Positions 1 through 10,334 are shown, numbered from the stretch's first letter. The stretch is DNA of 24,751 bases from Echinostoma caproni (GCA_900618425.1 UZAN01040906.1:42543-67293), one strand, 5' to 3'. The notes: generated by a model not told the origin, from the sequence alone. A program made the numbers and translations.

Positions 1-1140
1 ATTGAATTTTGTATCTGTCGTACTCCCTCCGAGGCCCGATTCACGGAGTTTTATAGCTTGAAAATGTGCGAACAGCCCCGGTCTAATTTACAGTCACCTG
101 ATCGTTTTGGTGATTTGCGGTTCCATATGTGATTTTAAATTGGTCCCAATTTTCAACACCTCAAACCTTACAAGTTTTCTTTTCTCACACTCGATCTGCA
201 CAAGCACACGCACACTTGTACAACACTTCCATGGCCATATGACCGCGTGTTTACTGGCAAGTGAATTCAACTTAAGCTCGATGTATCCGAAAAGGTGAAT
301 TTTCAGCCCCGGTATATTCTGCGACGTTGGAATGGATACCTCAAGGTCGAGCAAGATAGCGCGTGTTAGAGAGACAGGAGTGATTTATGTATCATGATAA
401 GACACGGGGGCCGGATTGAGCCGAGGATGAGAACTGGATATTCCTTGGTATACTACTTGGAGAACAAAACGGAGTTGATCTAGCAAATGAAAACACGAGG
501 GCTGAAAGATTTCACTTCAGAAAGGGGTGCTGTGTGGATGGGTACGTGCATAAACCTAATTTTTTCTTATGCTATCTTTTCGTAAAATTATCCGCGAGAA
601 TCAGTCTTTTAAGTTGGCAACGGAGGTTTTGTCAAGTGGTACATAACGGTTGTTGTAATTCACAACATTATAACAACAAAGCTCACAAAATGCGGGAAAA
701 ATCGATACATTAAAAGAGATACATTAAAATGGTGCAAAAATCTGTCCCCCCTTTGTTTGATCTTCGGTTTGTTTAAACAAATGGGGCAGATGAGACACAA
801 AACCCCACTCTCAAAAGTGTATGCACAACTGAATATGTCGAAATTTGGACCGCTAGCACAAAATGAAACCCAGTATGTATTTATAAACATACAAGATCCA
901 TACGGAATTCGATAAACGACCCCTCATATCAACCCACAAAATCAACATTTGTCCACCAGCTAGTTATTATGAGGCAAGCGAAACTCAGAAATGTCGTCAC
1001 GATGAGTCCGCGGTGTTATTTGCCCCGTAGGCATACCTTGAAACTGTGATCAAGATGTTGATGATTGACTTCTGGAAACATAACTCTGGAAGACTCTGAA
1101 CAGATTTGTGCTTGTTATCCCCGTACGCACATACATACGT
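1..1140. other. Unassigned DNA, no gene recognised
   Basis: I find no recognisable protein domain, RNA gene or long repeat here. The open frames are short, overlap on both strands and have no family motifs. A GATGAGTCC string near 1001-1010 recalls a hammerhead core but the rest of the motif is missing. The stretch is most simply intergenic or intronic. Confidence 0.5.
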
Positions 1141-1205
1141 CATTTCAATCATTTATCCACTACTCAAGATTATGTCGCTACCAGCTGAGCTACAACGCCA
1201 CATCC
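1141..1205 (-). repeat. tRNA-derived fragment with a perfect A box
   Basis: On the minus strand, 1192 to 1176 reads TAGCTCAGCTGGTAGCG, a textbook RNA polymerase III A box of the kind found at the head of tRNA genes. No matching B box follows at tRNA spacing, so this is not a complete tRNA gene. The same TTGTAGCTCAGCTGGTA string occurs on the plus strand at 10231-10247, and in both places a TTCGAA-containing segment lies about 40-50 bases upstream. I infer a dispersed tRNA-derived repeat (SINE head) that has lost its 3' part. Confidence 0.5.
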
Positions 1206-1774
1206 ATAGATAGCACTGATCGCTCCACATTCGAATACCCCATGGATACCCGGTAGCGAGTAAGCTGATTGGCCCAACAGGTTTTCCTCAGAATTCACCG
1301 GATTCCATCGAAGGACGTGCTACAACAGGGTAAATTGTTCAAATGATTGTTTAGCAGATTGAAGTCTTGAATGGAAATTGTGAAGAGTTCAGTAGCCTCA
1401 GTAAGATACGAACCCACGCATCGATGCCGCGTTAGTAAAACTTTAATCAGGCAAACAACAATTTGAACAGTTATGCTGCTTGTCAAAATTTGGGAAACTA
1501 TATAGACCATTGAAAAACACCAGTGGAAAGCTTTACAATGTTTCTCTCTATGAAGTCCAAAACATACCACTTGGAGGACGGCAGGAAATATGGCACATTT
1601 AAGTGGCCTATGTATACGGGAATGGTAGATCATTTTCTGATCGATAAGTTGCTTATCGTTGTTCGACCGCTGTTGAACAAGTCGGAGATCACTCGGAAAT
1701 AAGTCACACCGCTGTAGGTTCCAGAGATGTGATGTTTTTCATCAAGCCGGTTTTATTTCCCACTCTCGGGATTC
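1206..1774. other. Unassigned DNA upstream of the RTE relic
   Basis: Nothing recognisable. It includes a 112-codon minus-strand open frame (1295-1633) without family motifs or a convincing composition, which I do not call a gene. The last bases may belong to the 3' untranslated end of the RTE relic that follows. Confidence 0.4.
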
Positions 1775-2410
1775 AGCCAAAGTTCACTTCAGTTTATTGT
1801 TCACGACACAGCCATATCACGCAGTGTATCCGACCCCCGGTTACCATCATCCTGAGATCCCCATCCAGGGAGCTTAGCGGGACCTATCTGACCCAGACTC
1901 ATGGTAAGGGTATTCATACCCTCATGCCAGATCTTAGCTTGACTACCCTTGGTTTTATTTCATCCACTATCTGCCTCGGCGAACATCGCGCGTCGTGGCA
2001 ACCTATTTAGCGTCATGCATAACACATGATCCAGTCAACGTTACCTATGAAGGTCAACCACTTGCTGAGGTGGGTGGCTGCGATTAATTAAAATTCTGCA
2101 ACGAACCTCAGCATTGCTCATCCGGCTGTCCCACCAGATTCCTGTAACGCTGCGCAAACAGCAGTGTTCAAACACCGACAGTTGATGTTCATCCTGTTTC
2201 CCTAATGACTAAGTTTCTGCGCTGTATAGCAGAACTAGCCCAACTACCGCAGCATACATTTGACCCTTCACGGACAGCCGGAGCTCGCCGCGGCGCCACA
2301 TATGTCTCGAGTTGGCAAATGCCAATCGAGCCTTTTGCACGCAAGTTGACACTTCATCCGTGATGCATCCACTAGATGAGATATAGGTGCCCAGATAACA
2401 AATAAAAGAA
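1775..2410 (-). mobile_element. RTE-clade (SR2-like) non-LTR retrotransposon, C-terminal relic
   Basis: One minus-strand frame from about 2408 to 1803 reads like the C-terminal part of RTE-type endonuclease-reverse transcriptase proteins. In order it shows YLGTYISSSGCITDEVSTCV, a KARLAFANSRHMWRR segment, LSVKGQMYAAVV, LLYSAET (usual form LLYGCETW), LSVFEHCCLR, GIWWDSRMSNAEVR, LDHVLCM (usual form LGHVLRM), NRLPRRAMF and KLPGWG. No frameshift is needed, but several stops interrupt it, including one replacing the Trp of the CETW motif and two in the segment before LDHVLCM. The endonuclease and polymerase domains are absent, as expected for a 5'-truncated copy. It is certainly non-functional. Two other relics of the same domain lie at 11560-11888 and 22389-22850. 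Confidence 0.85.
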
Positions 2411-2617
2411 AAGGAAAACTGTAAAGGAAACATTAATTCAACTGACAATATGCATCAAATTAAAATACTCATACATTTAGTAAACAAGCGATTGTAATTA
2501 GGACAAAATTGGTCATTTCAATTAAAAAACAAAAATATCCATGAAGAGCAAACGGATCGATCAGACCAGACGGGTTTCACGCGAACAAATCGATCGATAA
2601 ACTCGGCCAAATCAAAT

Positions 2618-3077
2618 TCACAGGGATGATCCATATGCACAATTCGCAGGCACAGGCGATTGGGCTTGCGGTCCGGAATTCATGTAGGGAAGTGGTTGAT
2701 ATACCACCATGCTCCAGCATTGATTATTTCCGGTCCTTAACTAGAAAAAGAAAACAATGAGGATAATGGTCGTTGGCGAGGAAAATAAGCATTTAAAAAT
2801 ACCATAAAGTTGTAATTGGTTCCGGCTACGACTTGTGTTGAAACGCTTAGGAATTCCAAATTCGCACTGGCCAAGGAGTTTCCACTGGTTGCAAATGCTT
2901 GCATAATCTGAAGGGATTCGAGGCTACGATCTGGGTGAAACTCACAACCGGGGCAAATTTAATTTGTTCTTCCGCACTGACGGGTCGTGGGGCAGAATAG
3001 CCTCCGATCAATTGTGCTTGAACTCTCGTTTCAAAGAAACCGCACAGTAAATAAATTGCAACGAGACTGGAAATCAT
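2618..3077 (-). CDS. Secreted cystatin (cysteine protease inhibitor), one intron, one apparent frameshift
   Basis: Cystatins block papain-like cysteine proteases by inserting an N-terminal Gly and two loops into the active site. The ATG at 3077 opens a signal peptide (MISSLVAIYLLCGFF..., likely cleavage after VQA, residue 21), then QLIGGYSAPRPVSAEEQIKF with the conserved Gly pair. The first-loop motif QVVAGTNY lies at 2835-2812 and the second-loop motif QPLP at 2698-2687, in correct order and spacing. An intron of 62 bases (2802-2741) runs from ATG|GT to TTTTTCTAG; the last exon ends at a TGA, 2620-2618. The joined product would be about 132 residues, normal for a secreted cystatin. The oddity is a one-base frame change between the KFAP segment and the exon part carrying QVVAG (about 2970-2940): either a pseudogene mutation or an assembly error. 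No 15-17 base intron there would be credible. Confidence 0.8.
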
Positions 3078-3080
3078 TTT

Positions 3081-3105
3081 CCTGAAAGGATAGAGAGATA
3101 TTTGG
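3081..3105 (-). promoter_or_regulatory. Splice acceptor just before the cystatin ATG
   Basis: Minus-strand sequence reads a pyrimidine-rich TCTCTCTATCCTTTCAG followed by GAAAATG, so an acceptor AG (3083-3082) sits four bases before the start codon. In flatworms this position fits either an intron in the 5' untranslated region or a spliced-leader trans-splicing site. The sequence alone cannot tell these apart. Confidence 0.6.
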
Positions 3106-3284
3106 ATTTGGTTACGAGCACATATGTGATTTAAAAATTAGGCGGAAGAGATAAACTTTCTGGTTATCGCTTAGTCCCCTCATAAGTCTCATGGCTTGGG
3201 AAAGGAGAACCACACAAAGATCTCACTAGGACAGATATAGTGATATATGGTGAACCGGACGATAGCGAACGTGCTTGCTTGGAG

Positions 3285-3325
3285 TGTTGTTGTTGTTGAT
3301 GATGTTGTTGTTGGCGGTGGTGGTG
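3285..3325. repeat. GTT/GAT/GGT low-complexity run
   Basis: Imperfect trinucleotide repeats, mostly TTG, then GAT and GGT units. It is a simple repeat with no coding signal. Confidence 0.8.
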
Positions 3326-3934
3326 ATAGAGTCCACTCATAATGTAACATTGGAAACAACGTGTACAATGGGCTGGTTATGTAAACAGTGTCTGGTGTTT
3401 GACTAACTTGGTAATAAATCCGGAGGTTTGCGATGAGAGTTTGTGTCTGATGCGCATAATGATCAACTAATATCATCATTTGCCAATTGTTTTGTTGTTG
3501 TTGGGACTGAAAAGCATGGCTACCACTTTCCTGTTCTCAGGTGCGGAGTCGAACAACAAATTTTGAGGTTCGGAAACGAGACAGTTGATAGCCAACATTT
3601 TGAATATTAAGTTTATCCAACCTCGGTATCTGAGTCATCGCATAAACTGTAAAATGAAAAATGTCTCATTCACATCTTAGCCTAAAACGGGGCTATTACG
3701 ATACGTAAATACGTCATCACATAACAATTCCTAATTCCATACGGAAAAAGNNNGAGAACGTGAACTCAGGAAGCACAGATAATCCTTGTTGCTATGATCG
3801 CACACACACCAGTCATACTATTCGGAACTTACAGTTCGAAAATTGATATGGCGACAAACGACTCCGTTTTATCGTGAACCGAAGTATCGGTTGTTGCGTC
3901 ACGTGTAGGTGCCACATAGCGACCGTTGATTGGA

Positions 3935-3954
3935 TGTGTGTGTGTGTGTGTGTG
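3935..3954. repeat. (TG)10 microsatellite
   Basis: Ten uninterrupted TG units, followed by CGAGG. A likely length-polymorphic site. Confidence 0.95.
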
Positions 3955-4129
3955 CGAGGTGGACACTTTCCTGTCATCTAATTGGTCCATTCCGGGAGGA
4001 AATACAGAGAAAGAGTGAACCGAAAAGAAAGACCGCGATATGTACACGTCNCACGTCTCCCCCCCCCGCACGCCTCTGGTCTCACATACCGAATCGGCTT
4101 GGTTTGATGCATTTATAGGCTACCACCTC

Positions 4130-4170
4130 GCACTGGTGGTTCAGTGATTCACGACATTCGAAATCACCGC
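4130..4170 (+). repeat. tRNA-Gly-like 5' fragment
   Basis: GCACTGGTGGTTCAGTG (4130-4146) matches the acceptor and D-arm start of eukaryotic tRNA-Gly(GCC) at nearly every base, including an A box with one change. A B-box-like CATTCGAAATC follows at 4155-4165, only about 20 bases on, instead of the usual 40 or so. The anticodon arm is therefore missing. I read this as a deleted tRNA-derived repeat, not a working tRNA gene; chance similarity is not excluded. Confidence 0.4.
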
Positions 4171-6076
4171 CCCTAAACAGACCAGAGAATTAGTCTACTG
4201 AAGCTTAGTACTAACATAACTACCAATTATATTTAGATCATAATTAGGATTCGATACATGAATAAAAAACAATTTTATCTAATAGCTTCAGAACATCAAC
4301 AAATTTCACAGCCGCACATGATATCATTCACACTGAAATATATCATGTGACAATTTGAGGTTCGTTGTTGAGGGGAAAAAAAATTCCGAACTCACCAAAT
4401 TAAAATCAAGTTAAACTTGCTAAGTTATTTGCATCGATCTTCCCCTTATGAATTTTCACCCATCGATCCCACAATAAATTTATACAAATAACGCATATAC
4501 GTATTGAGACGATCCTTCGACATTTCGAGTCAGGGACTGACCATCAAGACCGTGGAATGTTACTGGAATTTGCTCTGTTTAGGGATCTGTTCAGACGTTG
4601 CTTTTGTACTCGTTCTTTTGCATAAGTGTGTGACAAGAGATTTTCGGCTGGTCTGAGACTCCGAATTCGGGAAAAACCTCCAGAATGACCTGAAACAGTA
4701 CAGTTACACACACGTCACACAATTTACCGTTGGCAAATTGTCAAAGACAGACAGCAAACAAGACCTTGTGAAATGTAAAGATGCATTGATGTGTAACACC
4801 AGTTGCTTCCCATGTGACCCTGGAAATTGACCCCCGTCATGTGTTGCAATAGAGATGGAGTAGATGGAGTTATTATTCGATAGAATTTTTAGAAGGTTTC
4901 ACGTATTGTGTCAGAACATCATCGATCGCTCTATGGAACAGTTAGGATTATTCAAACGTGGTTTTGAACTGCTTTTTATCGCTCTGTTACTCTTGGCTTG
5001 CTAGCAAGGTACATTTCACTGTGAGCCAATTGCGATTTGAATGTTCGGAATGACTGGTTAACTCTTGGCAAAATCACCCAGCTATCCGCAAAGACTACAA
5101 ACTAAAATAACACAAAGGAAGGAAGGGAAAATAATCCTTGCCAAACTATTACATCAACCCAATTGTTTACTGATATGGTCCAACTTTGGGTGATGCGTTT
5201 TAAGGCACGAAAAGAGTCGGTTAGCTGGATTGCACTACCGTTTCTTCGTGTCAGTACGCGTTACCTGGACCACTCTTTGATCACAAGTTGTTTGTGCTTC
5301 TATCTCAAATCGGTCAAGATAAGTACCGGAAAAGTGTTTGCACATTTGAGTGAAAGTGAATACAGCTGGGTTTATTTGTACAACGTTCCAAAGTGGGTTA
5401 TTTAAAGACCCTATACGATTAGATAGGCTTGTGCAACACTTGGTCAGTGAAAGTTTTGTCATAGATATTCTTCACAAAATAAGGCTTACCAGTATCTTCA
5501 TTTATTATTTTCCTTCAACTTATACCTTTTCGCCTAACCTTTTATTTTTGTCATGCTCTAGGATTACTGAAGTGAATTGAAAACTTCCTTTGGATGGCAA
5601 AAATCTGCGTTTCTTTTCAGTAGAGTCGACCGATTAGTTACGTTCAAATAAAATGATGCTTTTCTCCCTAACAGATCACGTGTTTGGCAATTAACGATCA
5701 CAGGTCATGTGATCTGCACGACTGTGCGTGGTGTGTTAATGTGTATAAGTGAATGTCTGTCCGTCATTCTCCGGAATCGATCCACGTGAATCAGGTTCGC
5801 TTTTTTCGGTCATGAGAAAACAGACGAAACTGAGGAAATCGGAGTAGACCATTCGAATAGAATAAATTGAAGAAGACGAGTTTAGCGCTTAGGAAGGCTA
5901 ATGTCATGTTCTGTGTACATTGACTGTTCTAAGATTGCGTAGTATGGGTTAAGACGTTCCGATCAGGTCAACCTAATAACCGCTTACCATACTATCTTTT
6001 GTCAGTAAAAAATACGGGCTTTTGTCTGCGTAGTGAAATTGTAATGCGTCATTGATTATGTGATCCGTTTCACTAA
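4171..6076. other. Unassigned DNA, no clear gene
   Basis: No domain or RNA gene recognised. The plus-strand frame near 5365-5490 (containing GLFKDPIRLDRLVQHLVSES) has an amphipathic, protein-like look and follows an AG (gaatacag), but the acceptor has no pyrimidine tract and there is no donor at its end, so I do not call it an exon. The rest is AT-rich non-coding sequence. Confidence 0.4.
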
Positions 6077-6484
6077 TCATTCTGTAAGGCTTGGTGGCTT
6101 CGGCTTGTCCATTATCTTTGTCACCGCAGTTATATGCGAACACTGATCAATCAGTCTGCTTCTTAGTGTAGCTCTGAAAATGTGACCATTTGCTGTAGTT
6201 TTCACTTCCATTAAATAAACGTTCTTATCAGGGACAACTAGAAACTGGAGAAGAACACGAGCTTGTACATACATTGAATTGGGTTTGGTTGTAGGTTTTT
6301 GGGATCTTGGTAATATTCCGTAAGGTTGTTTTCCGTGTAGAACACAATGAAGTTTGTTGCGTATTATTGATCCGATGCGCCAATTCCGCCGGTGATTTGA
6401 AAAAGAAAACTTACTGTATACCGTTGATCTTGATGGAACTTGATGACGCAGTACAGTTGAACAACTGCGACCAAAGCTAAACAT
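6077..6484 (-). CDS. Hypothetical basic protein, possibly an exon or a mitochondrial protein
   Basis: A true ATG at 6484 opens 135 codons ending in TGA at 6079-6077. I do not recognise a family. The first 80 or so residues contain many Arg, Lys and Ser and essentially no acidic residues (starts MFSFGRSCSTVLRHQ), the composition of a mitochondrial presequence. The C-terminal half (LLQFLVVPDKNVYLMEV, then KIMDKPKPPSLTE) looks like folded protein. A strong donor-like GTAAGT lies inside, at 6414-6409, so the first 70 bases could be an exon of a spliced gene; no good acceptor is evident within the remaining frame. Length is only modestly above chance for this DNA, so the call is tentative. Confidence 0.3.
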   Translation of the reverse strand: MFSFGRSCSTVLRHQVPSRSTVYSKFSFSNHRRNWRIGSIIRNKLHCVLHGKQPYGILPRSQKPTTKPNSMYVQARVLLQFLVVPDKNVYLMEVKTTANGHIFRATLRSRLIDQCSHITAVTKIMDKPKPPSLTE

Positions 6485-7021
6485 ATCATTATTTTAGGAC
6501 CACAAATTTGTATAAGGGTAAATGGATATTACACTACGATTTCATGCATCTGGTTTGATCACGCAATCGATATTACATTGCTTTCTGACTTCAGTGTTAT
6601 TCACTATACCAAATTGATTGGTTTTACCGTGGGTTTGAGCCACAACCCAATTTCTTACTTTCTATCCATCCTGACAGGTGTTATGTTCTCCTCATCTCCG
6701 TGCTCATATCTAATTAAGGCCTCACTATGCATGTAGCACCACTGAATTAAATACTGTCATCCGTTACTTTGGCTACTTTTCCGTGATTGGAAATCTGTAA
6801 CTATGATCATGATTAATCATCTCTAACATTCTTCTTGGTCTTATTTTTATTTGTCAGATTCCCAAAGGAATATTAAAAGCTAAGCAATATAGCACACAAG
6901 GTTGTTTTCGTGACTTCCTCTTCGAATATTCACTTTGATGTGTGTTTATAGACATATAATAGAAATAGACGTGATTGGTTCTCAGAGTTGAAAGGGTAAG
7001 AACAACACTATCCGTCAAATT

Positions 7022-7456
7022 CTACAAAATAACATGGAGGTGCCGGTTGAAAATGATCAAGAAAGATAGCGTTACTTTCAAATTTATCAATCTAGCTCGA
7101 GACCTGAACCTTAAAGACCTGAAATGCGTCCAGTGAACGTGCACGGAATTTGCGAAGGTGTGTGGCTCTTTGAGACAGTGTTTTCCATCTCTGCCGGCAC
7201 ATCGATGGGAAAACACGCACATTGGAATTCCTACTGTATACCTAGAGAAGCTATTACACGGACAGTGTAACCATGTGTTCCCCATCTGGATGGGCTTCTG
7301 GCAGATATGTTCGTAGCCAAACTGCGAAACTATGAACTGCAAGATATCAGGTATCAACTCCAACCAGAATGCCAGGAAGGCCGCCGATATTTTCATTCTT
7401 TCTGATCGAAGCATTCTATCATACGTATCATACTGGATCATTTCAACCGAGCTCAT
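7022..7456 (-). CDS. Hypothetical membrane-like protein or exon
   Basis: From the first in-frame ATG (7456-7454) the minus strand encodes 144 residues; the frame is open 15 codons further upstream. The first half has a protein-like make-up: MSSVEMIQYDTYDRMLRSER, a hydrophobic stretch ISAAFLAFWLELIPDILQFI that could span a membrane, then GYEHICQKPIQMGNTWLHCP. After the NSFSR segment a donor-like AG|GTATAC occurs, and the C-terminal half looks less convincing, so the real exon may stop near 7245. No family recognised. It lies upstream of the 6077-6484 frame on the same strand, and the two could belong to one spliced gene. A competing plus-strand frame (7332-7670) has no features in its favour. 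Confidence 0.3.
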   Translation of the reverse strand: MSSVEMIQYDTYDRMLRSERMKISAAFLAFWLELIPDILQFIVSQFGYEHICQKPIQMGNTWLHCPCNSFSRYTVGIPMCVFSHRCAGRDGKHCLKEPHTFANSVHVHWTHFRSLRFRSRARLINLKVTLSFLIIFNRHLHVIL

Positions 7457-7501
7457 CTGTCGGTTACATTTTTTTCTCTCTTCAAATAGCGTTAAATGCA
7501 A

Positions 7502-10225
7502 CTTAGCACAATGTCTGGTGTATAGAGCTCAAAAGATTCACTCAAAGGATCGAATGGTAGAACAACTGAGAAACGCCAAAACCAAAATCCGAAATATTGG
7601 ATACCCGGAGTGTTCCATCAAGGAAAAACATTGTGAACAAGCCCACATTATACGAAAGTATCACTGTTAGAAAGAGGGAATATATATATATACATATATA
7701 TAGACCAAGAAAAATGTTTGCCGCACTCCAGTTGCTTTGGCTCCATCTCAACCTGTGTGATAAACCGCATAATGACGTCAATTACTTCATAATGACCGCA
7801 TCACGTGACACGTCACACGTGAAAAAGGTCGTTGGAAATTTCCAGAATTGACCTTGCTCCCTTGCCCATTTTATTCATATACCCCTACAGAACTTTTAAG
7901 GCATTGTTGCTCACGTGTTATCCTGTCAATAAACGTATCACCAGCGTTGAAAGGCTTGGAGACAAAACGAAGCTCAATCAAAACAACTGTATCAATTCCA
8001 TTGTAACGGGACTAAAGTTTAGGGGATCTGGTATACAAGGTAAATATTTTTTTTAAACCAGGATTGAATATCAGAGAGCAAAGTAGCTGGGTAATCAGAC
8101 ATTTAATGGTAAGATCATGTGGAAGGGTCAGTTTTTTGAGCTTGTATACATAAAGAGGCATTTTTCGCGATTAGGTAAAAATGTTCGTGACCCAAGCAGA
8201 CCCGGACAGGTTAAGAGTGAAGGTGACACCGGGGTATTTCACAGAGGCAGAATTGGGTATGGTTTGATTTTTAACTGTAAATTCGGGAGATTATTTACCA
8301 ATGAAAGATACGGAAGACCGGTTTTAAGATGGGCTGGAACTTCAAGGCACTTAATGATGTTAAGTACAAGGGATCGGGTCACAGATCAGTCGTGACTATC
8401 CGGGTGAGGTCGAAAACTGTCTAAACCAGTGAATGGACAACCAACAACAATGCCCTCAACATACTGACAAGCAATAAGGTTACTGGGAATGGAAAGATTC
8501 TACATATACATAGAAAGAAAAGAAGAATAACCTGAAAAATACCAGCTTCAAAGATAATAGAATACGACCATGCTCCATTGAATGAAATAAACTGGGTCAT
8601 ACGAGAGAAGTAGTCGATTAGAACCTTCAAGACTTCAGACCACATTCAGAAATGAATTCAGTAAGCAGTCTTCGCGCGAGAGAACCAAATGCGTTTTCAT
8701 TAGGAAGAAAAATTAAACGAACAGTACCACCACCACTACCACCACCTTTGTCTAAACGAGGAATACAATCGAGTGAACAATATGGACAACGGTGTCAAGT
8801 GTGGATCAATAGGACTTATGGATAAATTATCTAAGATCATGGGTGTTTCAAAGGTCTATCATGTGATGCATCAAAAACACAATTTCAAATGATTTCAGCA
8901 ACACAAATATGCCAGGCAATTGGACGGTACTTTGACGATCATTTCTTTCTGTAATATTGGTCCTAGCCGGGTTGACCTTCAACAATCAGAGATCGTTTTG
9001 GGGTAAAAAATATGTGATGCAAAATTAAGCAATCGATGCTGCAAGCCGATCGATCGGTCCACCTTATGACAAAACTTTGCTGAACGAGTCCCTTAAAATC
9101 TTGGACAACTTTAATCGGAGAACCAGAGTCAGTTGCCTGATAAATTTGAAAAAAACTGAGGTAGGAGGGTTCGAGACACCTAGGGGCAGCGAATTGATAA
9201 TTCAGTTCCTTTACGTTGGGAGTCACAGAATGAACCACGAAATTCCCGCATCTCAAGAGAGATTTTATGACTCGAAACGATCTTAACCTACAATCTGTTC
9301 CGAAAACTTACTTCAGCACCAAATCAGAACAGTTAGTTATTTTTCCCTGCTGCACGCACAAATCACGTGAATTGTCTCTTTAGCTCGATAGAGTTGCTTA
9401 ACGAAGGGAGGAGAGGTGAGAAAAACCTATCAGTTCCACTGTATTTAATTTCACCATTGATCATAGCAGAAATTAGGATAATCAGTACATGTTCGTAAGA
9501 CAAAGAGGGCTGATTATTGGGAAATACAGAAAAGTCACTAGAACAAACATGTCTCCGATCCTAGTCAATTTCTTAGGAGAACCACTGCTCTCAGCTTCGG
9601 TTGATAAATTTGACCGGTAACTTCATAATTCGGTAGCTCCTGAAAGCATCGTAACCTCGGACACTAACATCATCATCCTCAATGTCTGGGTGTTATCAAC
9701 ATTCCTGGACTGAAATAAGTACAACATGTCTGTATCGCTCCTGATAACCCTAGATTCTGGACAACATCGATTTTTCCCACAAGCGAGCCAGTTTGACTTA
9801 AAAAAATCTATACGGAATCGTCATTCTGTTGATTGAACTTTGCTTCAGTGTAACACATAAGTCAACACAATGCTTATACTGGTGAACTGGACTCCAATTT
9901 CTTAACCGTTTGTAGTGATTTATCATAGAATAAGAAAAACCAAAAGTTCAGACATTTGACACTAAAACGTAAATATTTTATCATGGAGAAGTTGTATGGC
10001 AGCGATTGACCGTGAGAAATCGATGAATCAATGTGAAGTGCAAAATCCAAACTATCTANAACGACAGTGGAAATTCAAATGTCCCGAGTATGCTGATATG
10101 AGACATTGGTTAGTCCATCTTCATTCACAATACATGTGAACCACCTCTAAATTGACAGAAGTAATCGGTTCGAGATCGCGGGTTCGAACAGCTACCACTT
10201 CACCGGCGCACAGCACTAATTGCGG
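7502..10225. other. Unassigned DNA, no clear gene
   Basis: I find no recognisable domain over about 2.7 kb. It contains an AT microsatellite (7681-7703) and an ACC-rich run near 8725-8746. An ATG-started 92-codon plus-strand frame (8117-8395) has no known motif. Frames around 9000-9260 on both strands overlap and compete; the minus one contains a short segment bordered by TCAAATTTATCAG and CATAAG|GTGG that could mimic an exon. One undetermined base occurs at 10060. Confidence 0.4.
7681..7703. repeat. AT-dinucleotide microsatellite
   Basis: TA repeats interrupted once by ACA. Simple repeat. Confidence 0.9.
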
Positions 10226-10319
10226 TGATCTTGTAGCTCAGCTGGTACAGCGCGCACTGTACAAAAGCGTAGGCTGCGNAGGCTGCGTTCATGAGAGGGG
10301 TCAAATCCCATCGAGGCCA
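10226..10319 (+). repeat. tRNA-derived SINE-like element with A and B boxes
   Basis: TAGCTCAGCTGG (10234-10245) is a perfect A box and GGTCAAATCC (10299-10308) a near-perfect B box. TGATCTT at the start and GAGGCCA at the end can form an acceptor-like stem with one mismatch and wobble pairs. The box spacing (65 bases) exceeds that of a tRNA, the D stem is broken by a C, and the middle holds a tandem AGGCTGCG duplication with an undetermined base at 10279. A second TTCGAA-containing GCGGGTTCGAACAG lies just upstream (10178-10191), as if from a preceding tRNA-like unit. This is a tRNA-derived repeat or tRNA pseudogene. The same head occurs at 1176-1192 on the other strand. Confidence 0.6.
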
Positions 10320-10334
10320 TTGAAATTTTCATAA

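Larger units (their letters stand above)
3106..4129. other. Non-coding stretch upstream of cystatin, simple repeats
   Basis: No gene recognised. It holds a GTT/GAT/GGT-rich run (3285-3325), a TG microsatellite (3935-3954), a run of C residues (4058-4067) and undetermined bases at 3751-3753 and 4051. The open frames across the repeats (for example Pro/Thr/Ser runs on the minus strand) are products of low complexity. Promoter elements for the cystatin gene may lie here, but none can be identified by eye. Confidence 0.5.

Noticed and set aside
995..1060. Possible hammerhead ribozyme (GATGAGTCCGC with a GAAAC nearby)
   Set aside because: The core reads CGATGAG, not CTGATGAG; the stems do not pair and no cleavage triplet is in the right place.
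2945..2962. A very short intron (GTGAGTTTCACCCAG) in the cystatin gene
   Set aside because: Fifteen bases is far below any credible intron, and removing a multiple of three would not repair the reading frame.
3189..3479. 96-codon minus-strand frame with Pro and Thr runs
   Set aside because: Low-complexity product of the trinucleotide repeat at 3285-3325.
5350..5580. Exon-like plus-strand frame around GLFKDPIRLDRLV
   Set aside because: Looks protein-like for about 35 residues but has no pyrimidine tract before its AG and no donor after it.
8117..8395. ATG-started 92-codon plus-strand frame
   Set aside because: No motif, no splice sites or neighbours in its favour; within what chance gives in this much sequence.
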